64,000 bases of DNA from NCBI GenBank assembly GCA_016745215.1, contig CP050890.1:3906001-3970000 (forward strand), read 5' to 3'. The notes under the pieces were generated by a model, which worked only from the letters and a program-made list of their open reading frames with translations, made no database searches and had not been told where the DNA came from. The stretch comes from Thiohalocapsa sp. PB-PSB1 (lineage in GTDB: Bacteria; Pseudomonadota; Gammaproteobacteria; Chromatiales; Chromatiaceae). The first letter of the stretch is position 1. Each line of letters starts with the position of its first letter. This document shows, in pieces, positions 46,391 through 54,288 of this stretch. The position numbers and the translations under genes are program-made.

Positions 46391-46980
46391 GTGATGGTGC
46401 AGAAACAAGCTAAACAGGTTTTTGGCTTGGGTGTCGCCTGCCGACTCATTCGGTACCCCTATCGGCGTCGGTATCGAACCGACCAACCCGATATCCGCCA
46501 AGCTCCTCGCTGACCGCCTAGCCACGCTGTCCGAGCTTCGTGAGCATGACCACAAGACGATCGAGCAGTGCCTTTTGCTTGCTGTTGTCGTCTGCGCACA
46601 ACGCATCGCACACCAGCGACCACGTCCTGAATCGCAGCGCACTCCAGCGCCGAGCCTCGTGCGCTTTCAAGCGACCGGCGTCGATCCGCGCTCGTCGCTT
46701 TGCCGTTACCCTCGGCAATGTTCAGCGCGATGGCCTGCGATGCGCGCCTAAGATGTGCGCAGGCGTTGATCCTTCGCGTTACGCTGTCCTTTCACATGCT
46801 CGCAGTCGCGCTAGGCCCAGCCGACCTACTCGATGGCCGCACGCTCTACGTCGAGCTTCTCATGACCGCATGGCATAGGGCGTTTTCTCTCTCGATTCCG
46901 ATTCCGATAGCGACCCCGACCCCGATTGCACTCCGCCGATGTCTGGATAGCGTTGTATAGGTTATTCATGAACCGCTACT
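46391..46980 (-). pseudogene. Decayed four-helix-bundle protein cassette, copy F3 (most complete)
   Basis: The fullest copy, about 590 bp. On the minus strand it reads HEKLDVERAAIE, stop, VGWA, stop, then DCEHVKGQRNAKDQRLRTS, stop; after frameshifts it continues LNIAEGNGKATSADRRRSLE, SARGSALECAAIQDVV, VCDALCADDNSKQKALLDRL and VVMLTKLGQRG, ending in DTQAKNLFSLFLHHH. These are the signatures of the four-helix-bundle S23/IVS-like family (TIGR02436). At least three internal stops and two frameshifts show it is not functional. Both ends are shared with F1, and the right end with F2. Confidence 0.8.
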
Positions 46981-47001
46981 TAGGAAAGATTCTTCAATCT
47001 C

Positions 47002-47697
47002 TCACCGCCGCAGGATCGCGATCCACCGATACAGGCTCAACAGGCTTGCCAGTGACCCGGCCACGTAGGTCAGGGCAGCGGCGGAGAGGATCTTTTTGGC
47101 ATGGGGCAGGTGCTGCGCTGGCAGGTAATCGCCGCTCTTTAGCATCGGTAACGCCCGTTCGAAGCTGGCATTCCACTCCACCGGCAGGGTGATCAGATGT
47201 ACCAGCGTCCCGATCGCTATGCTGCCGATGCCGAATATGAGCATGGTCACGCCGGACAACGGTGAGCGGGTCAGCGCAGCCACCACCGGCATCGCCGCCA
47301 ACGCGAAGGCTCCGAACTTCTCAGCGACCATCGCCGTCTTGGCCAGCGATGTGCGCAGCAGCAGCGGCCGATAGCCCTCGGCATGTTGGAGCGCATGGCC
47401 CACCTCGTGGGCCGCTACAGTGAGCGCGGTGAGCGAGTGCCCACTGTAGTTGTTCGGTGACAGGCGTACCGTACGGGACGTTGGATCGTAGTGATCTTGG
47501 TCTGGTTGTGCTTGCTCGAGGCCGACATCCAGCCCCAGGTCGTCAATCAATTTGCGCGCCAGTTCTGCGCCGTCGTGCGGATAGAGGTCGGCTGGTTCCT
47601 GATATTTCGCCATGACCCGTCGAACCCACAGGTTCGGCAGGAAAACCAGGGCCAGTACGACTATAAAGAGAATGGCGTAAAGCATTTTTATTTGCAT
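47002..47697 (-). CDS. Membrane zinc metallopeptidase, YugP family
   Basis: A 231-residue protein with the start at 47697 (MQIKMLYAILFIVVLALVFL). It has an N-terminal membrane segment, the zinc site HEVGHALQ near residue 105, and two or three further membrane segments (FALAAMPVVAALTR, MLIFGIGSIAIGTLVHLI, and YVAGSLASLLSLYRW). This is the neutral zinc metallopeptidase family 2 (YugP), with role in membrane protein turnover presumed, not shown. Its first 155 bases overlap the extended 3' end of mobA in another frame. Confidence 0.9.
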   Translation of the reverse strand: MQIKMLYAILFIVVLALVFLPNLWVRRVMAKYQEPADLYPHDGAELARKLIDDLGLDVGLEQAQPDQDHYDPTSRTVRLSPNNYSGHSLTALTVAAHEVGHALQHAEGYRPLLLRTSLAKTAMVAEKFGAFALAAMPVVAALTRSPLSGVTMLIFGIGSIAIGTLVHLITLPVEWNASFERALPMLKSGDYLPAQHLPHAKKILSAAALTYVAGSLASLLSLYRWIAILRR

Positions 47698-48310
47698 CCC
47701 GGTCAGGTAGCGCTGGGCGGGGTGCACCTTCGATGTCCCGGGCAGAATTGATATTGGCAAAGCAGTCCGCGGAGTCGCTGAAATCTGCGATTGCGGTGCG
47801 ATGCCTGGCATACCAGCACCCTACCTTACGCTCTCCAGAGGCCAGAAATGTATCCAGGCTGGGTGCTAGATCTTTCGGTATCAGGGCGTAGACTTGCTGT
47901 ATACGCTGGCCGTCTGAGGCCACGGCCAGCTCGCCGTCCTGATGCCGCAATGCAGCACGGAGTCGCTCCACCAGATCCATTGCCAGGTAGGGACCGTCGC
48001 AGGGCGCGATGATAATCCACCTCGTGTGCACGGCCATAAGGGCACTCGCAATGCCCGACAGCGGTCCCTGAAAATCGGCCGTCGCATCTGTGATCACCGG
48101 ATAGCCATAGGTGGCGTAGCGATCGCGGTTACGATTGGCATTGATGACCAAGCCGCGCACCTGTGGCCGCAGTCTGTCGATGACCCATTCGACCAGCGGA
48201 CGTCCAGCGAACTCCAGCAATCCTTTGTCTTGACCACCCATGCGGCGAGCCTGGCCTCCAGCTAGGATGACGGCGGTAATCTGCTCTACGGACGGTGCCT
48301 CTACGCGCAA
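47543..48310 (-). CDS. mobA: Molybdenum cofactor guanylyltransferase MobA with C-terminal extension
   Basis: A 255-residue protein. It has the nucleotidyltransferase opening VILAGGQARRMGGQDKGLLE, ending of the first block FAGRPLVEWVIDRL, the metal-binding IIIAPCDGPYLAMDLVERL, and the MobA C-terminal FANINSARDIEG. It links GMP to molybdopterin. The start is a TTG at 48310 with GGGAG about 8 bases upstream; no in-frame ATG lies near. The normal protein (about 195 residues) would end near DIEG; here about 55 extra residues continue and overprint the peptidase gene. It follows glgA after 32 bases. Confidence 0.88.
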   Translation of the reverse strand: MRVEAPSVEQITAVILAGGQARRMGGQDKGLLEFAGRPLVEWVIDRLRPQVRGLVINANRNRDRYATYGYPVITDATADFQGPLSGIASALMAVHTRWIIIAPCDGPYLAMDLVERLRAALRHQDGELAVASDGQRIQQVYALIPKDLAPSLDTFLASGERKVGCWYARHRTAIADFSDSADCFANINSARDIEGAPRPALPDRDANKNALRHSLYSRTGPGFPAEPVGSTGHGEISGTSRPLSARRRRTGAQID

Positions 48311-48342
48311 TGTCTATCTCCCAGGTTCAGGCGCATGGGCGT

Positions 48343-49809
48343 TTAGGTGCGAATATGCTCGTAAATATCCAGATAGTGCCGTGCGGGACGGTTCCAAGAG
48401 TTGTCCATGCGCATGCCGTTGAGCCTGAGTTGGCGGAAATACTCTGGGAACAGCCGCCACAGGCGAATGGCCCGGCCCAGCGATGATTCGACACCGGCAT
48501 AGGTGCCCTCATCGAACACATAGCCATTGCGCTCCTCGAACGGACGTTCGCTGTAGTTGGCATCGAATACAGTGTCTGCCAGACCGCCGACCCGGCGCAC
48601 CACAGGAACACAGCCGTATTTCATCGCGATCATCTGTGTCAATCCGCAGGGCTCGTAGACGCTTGGGATCAACATCAAGTCCGCGCCGGCATAGATCAAA
48701 TGGGCCAGCTCCTCGTTGTAGCTGAGTTCCAGATGACAATCGGGGTTGGTTTCCATCTCCTGCTTGATGCGCTCGAAATCGGCGTTCACTGCCGGGTCCA
48801 ACGCACTGCCAAGTAGTACGAACTGGCAATCCTGTGCTAATGCGTAGTAGATGCCGTGGCGCATCAATTCTACGCCTTTTTGATGATCGAGCCGGCTGAC
48901 CACGGCCACCAAAGGCTTGTGCTCGTCGGCCAATCCTGCCCGCTCGCGCAATGCGGACTGATTACGTGCCTTGCGGTCCAAGCTGTCAGTACTGAACTGT
49001 GTTGGAATCAAAGGATCGACCTCGGGGCTCCAGGTGTTGTAGTCGATGCCGTTCAACACGCCGCCGAATTTATGGTTGTGTGTCTGCAAGACAGATTGCA
49101 ATCCCATGCCCTGCTCGGTGTGCTGAACTTCCCAGGCATAGCGTGGCGACACGGCGGTAACAAAATTGGAGAAGACGATACCGCCTTTCATCAGATTGAT
49201 GGCCTGCGGATTGCCGGGGTCGCGCATCCGCTCCGGCGCCATGAGCCGGCCTTCATTGAGCCTGTTCATGTGCAGTATGTGAGTGCCTGTCCAGCCCTGG
49301 TGGCCGACGTTGTGCAGTGAATAGCAGATCCTTGTGCGGTCCATACCCAGCCCAGCATAGATCTCGTACAACAGCACCGGCACCAACCCGGTATGCCAAT
49401 CGTTACAGTGCAGGATGTCCGGATGCCGGCCGGTCTTATAGAGGAATTCCATCAGCGCCCGGGAAAAAAACGCAAAGCGGTCCGCATCGTCAGCTTCGCC
49501 GTAGATCTTGCCGCGGTTGAAAAAGCCCTGTTCAGAATCGGCATCAATGAAAAAGCAGCCGATGCTGTCCACCTCACCATAGAGGACGCTACAGCGAATG
49601 TAGCGATCGTAGAACGGCACTTGCAGATCGCTGAGGATCTCGTGCATGCCCTCAATGCGATCGAAACGAAGACTGTCGTACTTGGGCAGGATGACCTCGA
49701 CCTGGTGCTCGCGATGCGCAAGCTCTCGCGATAATCCGTGAACGAAGTCGCCGAGACCGCCCACCTTCGCAACCGGTGCGCACTCGGTACTAGCCATGAT
49801 GATATGCAT
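48343..49809 (-). CDS. glgA: Glycogen synthase GlgA
   Basis: A 488-residue GT5 glycosyltransferase that extends alpha-1,4-glucan from ADP-glucose. The start at 49809 yields MHIIMASTECAPVAKVGGLG, with the ADP-glucose-binding KVGGLGDF; an in-frame extension to 50043 has no homology. Other blocks: ILHCNDWHTGLVPVLLYEIY, FSNFVTAVSPRYAWEVQ, GVLNGIDYNTWSPEVDPLI, VSRLDHQKGVELMRHGI, and the catalytic end LMLIPSVYEPCGLTQMIAMK. GGATTT precedes the start. It belongs to the glgX - DUF4912 - glgA run on the minus strand. Confidence 0.96.
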   Translation of the reverse strand: MHIIMASTECAPVAKVGGLGDFVHGLSRELAHREHQVEVILPKYDSLRFDRIEGMHEILSDLQVPFYDRYIRCSVLYGEVDSIGCFFIDADSEQGFFNRGKIYGEADDADRFAFFSRALMEFLYKTGRHPDILHCNDWHTGLVPVLLYEIYAGLGMDRTRICYSLHNVGHQGWTGTHILHMNRLNEGRLMAPERMRDPGNPQAINLMKGGIVFSNFVTAVSPRYAWEVQHTEQGMGLQSVLQTHNHKFGGVLNGIDYNTWSPEVDPLIPTQFSTDSLDRKARNQSALRERAGLADEHKPLVAVVSRLDHQKGVELMRHGIYYALAQDCQFVLLGSALDPAVNADFERIKQEMETNPDCHLELSYNEELAHLIYAGADLMLIPSVYEPCGLTQMIAMKYGCVPVVRRVGGLADTVFDANYSERPFEERNGYVFDEGTYAGVESSLGRAIRLWRLFPEYFRQLRLNGMRMDNSWNRPARHYLDIYEHIRT

Positions 49810-49852
49810 GAAATAAATCCTTCGGTAAAGTATCGCGCGAGCCTGATCGAAT

Positions 49853-51055
49853 TCAGGACTCGCCGGGTTCATTTGCCGAGTCGCGCGGTTGTACCGGCAA
49901 TTCGGGCAGCATGGCGAGCAAACGCATGATGAGTTCCCGATCGGCCAGCGGTACCCGAAACGAAAAGCGCCCACCGGGGCCGACCCGATAGGGATGGCCG
50001 CCGAGGTCAAGCAGAGCGCCTGGGGAGGCATTGCCATGTACAACCAATTCAGCCCTCATCCAACCATTAGCGTCGACGCAAAAGCCTTGCACCGGTCCGC
50101 TGCCTGGCGCGGGAACCTTGACCTGCGGTTCTGGTGAGGCTGCGAATGCAGATGCGCCATTGCCGCTTTGATCGATCACGTCAGAATTGCCTCGAGCACC
50201 TGCCGGTATGACCTGCTCGTCGTCCGTGCTGCTGGGAACAAACTGCCCTGCCCGCACATCGGGCAACCTAGCATCCGGTTGCCGATCGTCGGAGGTCGCA
50301 TCAGGCAAAACCGAGATCGGCGATGCGGGCTGCCATGCCAATTCGCCGAAGCCAGAGTGCTCGCTGCCCGACAACTGATCAACGGTTTGCTGCGGTGCTA
50401 GATCCCTACCGGCATCCTCGGAAGTGCCGACTGCTGCAGCGGCGTCCGGCGGATCAATGGACGCCTGCAGCGGTGATGGCGGACTCGGCTGGTCCATATG
50501 CGCCAGCATCGGTGACTCCCCCGCGAGTGGTCTGGACGACGCCACCGACGCATCTTCAGACTCGCTGAGAAACGCTGGTCCAACCGAGCTGGTCGCCTGT
50601 AATCCGTTCGAGCGTGCGATCAGCAACCATCCGCCGGCCTTGGTAGACAGCCCGATTTCGGCCTGAAGCAGCCCGGTCGCGGTAACAGCAGGGCAACGAG
50701 CCACGCCTGTAGATGTCATTTCCTGATCTTCGAGCGGGGCGTCGGCAATGATCCGTCTGGCGCCCTGGGAGTCAATCTGCTGCAGACGCAACACCGACGA
50801 CGGCGCATCGGCTCCATTGCCAAAGGCATCCCGAGCCCGCTCCAGAGCCATACCGTCGATATGCCAACGCACCTCGAAACCGCCCTGAAGGGTCTGGTAA
50901 AGCACAACATCCGGGTTCTCGGCGGTGTTCGGGAACACAGGTACTAACGGTGGGGCGTCGGCTCGAGCGCCGAGTGTCGGATCAGCAGGCACGATGATCT
51001 GCTCATCCAGGGATGGCCCAAGATCGAGTCGATTAACCTGCATGCCGCCATCCAC
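49853..51055 (-). CDS. DUF4912-type protein in the glycogen gene cluster
   Basis: A 400-residue protein. Residues 55-150 (VLYQTLQGGFEVRWHIDGMA, then VLRLQQIDSQGARRI) and the C-terminal part (GFCVDANGWMRAELVVHGNA, SPGALLDLGGHPYRVGPGGR, FSFRVPLADRELIMRLLAML) match the DUF4912 pattern: beta-sandwich-like domains that in cyanobacteria and purple sulfur bacteria accompany glycogen synthase. The middle 150 residues are Ser/Pro/Ala/Asp-rich and disordered. No signal peptide. It lies 43 bases before glgA. I infer a carbohydrate-binding or regulatory role in glycogen handling; not demonstrated. Confidence 0.8.
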   Translation of the reverse strand: MDGGMQVNRLDLGPSLDEQIIVPADPTLGARADAPPLVPVFPNTAENPDVVLYQTLQGGFEVRWHIDGMALERARDAFGNGADAPSSVLRLQQIDSQGARRIIADAPLEDQEMTSTGVARCPAVTATGLLQAEIGLSTKAGGWLLIARSNGLQATSSVGPAFLSESEDASVASSRPLAGESPMLAHMDQPSPPSPLQASIDPPDAAAAVGTSEDAGRDLAPQQTVDQLSGSEHSGFGELAWQPASPISVLPDATSDDRQPDARLPDVRAGQFVPSSTDDEQVIPAGARGNSDVIDQSGNGASAFAASPEPQVKVPAPGSGPVQGFCVDANGWMRAELVVHGNASPGALLDLGGHPYRVGPGGRFSFRVPLADRELIMRLLAMLPELPVQPRDSANEPGES

Positions 51056-51458
51056 GACTTGCGTAAACCGCCAGCCAAGCTCTCAGAGCAGACTCCGTGG
51101 CACGCATTGCCCGTTTTGATTGATGCCGAAGGTCAGGATGCACGGGCCGCCATGCACAGGCTTTGTACCCACTCGCATGCTGTCTGACTTGTCTTGACGC
51201 CCGCGTTCAGCCTCGACTGAGTTTTGTGCAGCCGCGAAACATGGAAAGCATTAGTGGCTGTCATCATAACGTCACACTGGATGGCCCAAACCGTTAATTG
51301 TGCCTGATAAAGCAGGGTAAAGGCTATGGCTATGCAACATGGATGACTGCAAAATACTTGCTTTTTTCATGGTTTTTGTCATGAAATCCCGACTACGCTT
51401 CGTGCACGGCAAGCGCATCGGCGGCAGAGGTTGGCGCATTCACAGACGTTGGTGCTCG
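51056..51458. other. Non-coding region between glgX and the DUF4912 gene
   Basis: No convincing long gene. A 31-codon minus-strand frame at 51083-51178 (MRVGTKPVHGGPCILTFGIN, ending NGQCVPRSLL) has plausible composition but no recognised family. The right half, 51280-51420, is AT-richer with a CTTGCTTTTTTCATGG-type stretch and may hold a promoter. Confidence 0.35.
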
Positions 51459-53537
51459 TTACAAAGACCTCGATGAGGTCGCTTGTGCATGACCTTCCAG
51501 CACCAGCACGCTATGGGCGCCGACTCGCCAACGGCGTGCGCCAATGCACTGCTGGCGTTCCGGCTGAATGAGATCGCGCTGCTGAGGCGCGCCAGTGTCC
51601 ACGGCAATCGCCCAATTCCAATCCTTCAGGGTCGGAAGGGCGAAGGTTTGCGCCTTACGACTCGCGTTCAGTATCACATGCAGCGGTGGTTCGCCATCAT
51701 CACGACCATATAGGGTAAAGGCAAGCTCATGTGCCTCGGCATTGCCCCAGGCGGGCGCTTCGCCGAGTGTGCCGTACCAATCCACATCGTTGTCATTCAG
51801 GAAATGGCGGCGACGTAGACTGCGATGGCGTTTACGCAATGCGATGAGTCCGACGACAAAGTGCAGCATCTCCGCATTTTGATCAGCCAGGGACCAGTCG
51901 ATCCAACCCAGGGCATTGTCTTGACACCAGGTGTTGTTGTTACCGTCAGCACTGCGCAGCATCTCGTCGCCGGCCGTGATCATTGGAATACCTTGGCTCA
52001 ACAGCAGGATCGTCATGAAATTCTTTGCCTGCCGGCGACGCAGAGCCAGAATCTGCCTGTGATCTGTAGCACCCTCGACACCGCAGTTCCAGCTCAGATT
52101 GTGGCTGCAGCCATCTTGGTTGTTCTCGTGATTTGCCGCGTTGCGTTTTTGGTTGTAACTGACCAGATCTGCCAATGTAAAGCCATCATGGCAGGTGACG
52201 AAATTGATGCTGTTGATTGGGTGTCGTAAGTTAGCCTGATATAAATCGCTGCTGCCGGCAACGCGGGTCGCGATGTCGTCGACTCGGCCCTTGTCGCCGC
52301 GCATAAAGCCGCGCAGATCGTCACGATAGCGCCCGTTCCATTCCATCCATCGATAGCCTGGAAACGAGCCTACATGGTAAAGCCCAGCGGCGTCCCAGGC
52401 TTCGGCAATGATCTTGCTGCCGGCAAGCACATCGGAAAGCTCAATGCCCCACAGCACCGGCGGATGGTGCATCGGCGTACCGGTTTCATCGCGCGCCAGG
52501 GCGCTGGCCAGATCGAAACGAAAGCCATCGACGTGCATATCGCGCACCCAGTATTCCAGGCAGTCGATGATAAAACGCGCGACAAAAGGATGATTGGCAT
52601 TGACGGTGTTGCCACAGCCGGTGAAATCCAGGTATTGCTCCGGATCATCCGCATCAAGCATGTAAAAAGTTTCATTGCCGATGCCTTTGAAGTTGATCAC
52701 CGGCCCACCACGCCCGCCCTCGGCCGTGTGGTTGAAGACCACATCAAGCAATACGCCGATTCCAGCCCGGTGCATAGCTTTCACCATATCGCGAAACTCA
52801 TCGCGCTGTTGCTCCTGGTCTACGCAGTAGCCAGGATGCGGCGCAAAAAAGCTGTGCGTGCTGTACCCCCAATAGTTGGACAACCCTGCCCCACCGACCG
52901 CTTCCGGCACATCTTGTTCGTCGAATGCCATGACTGGCATCAGCTCAACGTGGGTAATGCCAAGCCATTGGAGATAAGGGATTTTCTCAATCAACCCCAG
53001 AAAACTACCCGGATGTCGCGCGCCGGAGGTCGGATGACGAGTAAAGCCGCCCACATGCAATTCATAAATGATCATATCCTCGGACGGAATCCGCAGCGGC
53101 TGGTCACCCTCCCAATCGTAGTGATCGGCCAGCACGATGCCACGAATCGAGTCATGCGCTCGTGCGCCATCTCGGCAACGTTGTGCACGCTCCCAGCATC
53201 TGGCGTCCACGGAGCGCGCCCAGGGGTCGACCAGGTCCACCTGCGGGTCGAACATCCAGCCATTGCCGCCCGGATCGTATGGACCCTGCAAGCGCCAGGT
53301 GTAACGCGTTCCTGGAGGCAGATGCACGACCAGTACATGCCAACTGAAAAAGGTGTGATTGAGTTCCGGGTCCAGTTCGATGGTCTGAAACGGTTCATCA
53401 CTCGACCCGTCGGCATACAGCAGCAGCGTCGCGCCAGAGGCATGACGGCTGTAGATTGAGAAATTGACACCCTCATCGGTGGTACTGGCACCAGGCGGAT
53501 AGCGGCGCCCTGGAAGAATAGAATAATGCTTGGTCAT
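51459..53537 (-). CDS. glgX: Glycogen debranching enzyme GlgX
   Basis: A 692-residue GH13 isoamylase-type enzyme that hydrolyses alpha-1,6 branches. It has an N-terminal CBM48 domain (LPGRRYPPGASTTDEGVNFS) and the catalytic barrel with IGVLLDVVFNHTAEGG, HVDGFRFDLASALARDE (nucleophile Asp), KIIAEAWDAAGLYHVGSF (acid Glu) and FVTCHDGFTLADLVSYNQKR. The end is a short C-terminal beta domain. Length is typical. First gene of the glycogen block; repeat A4 lies just upstream. Confidence 0.96.
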   Translation of the reverse strand: MTKHYSILPGRRYPPGASTTDEGVNFSIYSRHASGATLLLYADGSSDEPFQTIELDPELNHTFFSWHVLVVHLPPGTRYTWRLQGPYDPGGNGWMFDPQVDLVDPWARSVDARCWERAQRCRDGARAHDSIRGIVLADHYDWEGDQPLRIPSEDMIIYELHVGGFTRHPTSGARHPGSFLGLIEKIPYLQWLGITHVELMPVMAFDEQDVPEAVGGAGLSNYWGYSTHSFFAPHPGYCVDQEQQRDEFRDMVKAMHRAGIGVLLDVVFNHTAEGGRGGPVINFKGIGNETFYMLDADDPEQYLDFTGCGNTVNANHPFVARFIIDCLEYWVRDMHVDGFRFDLASALARDETGTPMHHPPVLWGIELSDVLAGSKIIAEAWDAAGLYHVGSFPGYRWMEWNGRYRDDLRGFMRGDKGRVDDIATRVAGSSDLYQANLRHPINSINFVTCHDGFTLADLVSYNQKRNAANHENNQDGCSHNLSWNCGVEGATDHRQILALRRRQAKNFMTILLLSQGIPMITAGDEMLRSADGNNNTWCQDNALGWIDWSLADQNAEMLHFVVGLIALRKRHRSLRRRHFLNDNDVDWYGTLGEAPAWGNAEAHELAFTLYGRDDGEPPLHVILNASRKAQTFALPTLKDWNWAIAVDTGAPQQRDLIQPERQQCIGARRWRVGAHSVLVLEGHAQATSSRSL

Positions 53538-53582
53538 GTACCTACCGGATTGTAAAGCTGATTCGAAGGCAGATTGCTGGAC

Positions 53583-53840
53583 AGTTGGGCGATTGCCGGA
53601 ACTGATCGACCAGATATGACATGGGGTTGACGTTCGTCTTCTTCAGATGGCCGATGCGAGCACAGCAGGCGATGCGAGTAACGGCCTGATGCAGAAGGCC
53701 GACGTTAAGGCGATTTCTGTCGAGAAACCGGCCACTGGCTTGTTTTCTCGTGCGGCCTCGACGTCGCGGCAACCCGCCCATAGAAGCGACTATGGGCGGG
53801 TTGCCGCTTCGCGAGGGCGAATCCGGCGCCAGCGCCTAAG
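53583..53840. repeat. Dispersed intergenic repeat, copy A4, with strong hairpin
   Basis: The longest copy. It begins with an inverted GGGCGATTGCCGGA end and, on the right, has GGCTTGTTTTCTCGTGCGGC, the hairpin and GGGCGAATCCGGCGCCAGC. Positions 53766-53807 are an 18-bp perfect stem (GCGGCAACCCGCCCATAG) around a 6-base loop, AAGCGA. Having the element end in both orientations suggests two copies fused or a composite with two inverted ends. It lies in the promoter region of glgX. Confidence 0.75.
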
Positions 53841-54146
53841 GCAAGTCAAATCGATCGACAGTTGACAGAAATCGCTTTGGCGACCTCGCCTGATGCGCAA
53901 ATATGGTAACACGGCGTCGATGCCAGACTCGCGGCTTTGTGGGAAGTAATGCACCGACATCCCAAGGATGCCGCTGGATACTGTGACTGAGCCGCCCTCA
54001 ACAGCCCAGGGCTGGCTGTCCGTGCGGCCAACCGGAGGGCAGTTCGGCTACAGCGCGCGACTCATTATAAAAATACTTACCCAGGCTTGCTTATCTCGAT
54101 TCTACGCAAAACGGCTAAGTGGTTACAAAACAATGTCCAAACCGGA

Positions 54147-54181
54147 TCTTCCACAGAGCCTGTGGATAACTCTGTGGATGA
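54147..54181. promoter_or_regulatory. Cluster of DnaA-box-like 9-mers
   Basis: TGTGGATAA at 54161-54169 is a perfect DnaA box (complement TTATCCACA), TGTGGATGA at 54173-54181 differs by one base, and TCTTCCACA at 54147 is a weaker match on the other strand. Downstream to about 54300 is AT-rich (ATCAATTTTATTTCAACTAG). No dnaA, dnaN, rpmH or mnmG lies in the window. It could be a replication-related or DnaA-titration/regulatory site. The rest of 53841-54288 has no gene. Confidence 0.4.
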
Positions 54182-54288
54182 ATATCCCTGATATCCGATA
54201 AGAGATTGATCGCATGGCCGTTGTATCAACTTGGGCAGTTTGTATCCAGAGAGATAAATCAATTTTATTTCAACTAGTTACAAAAAAT

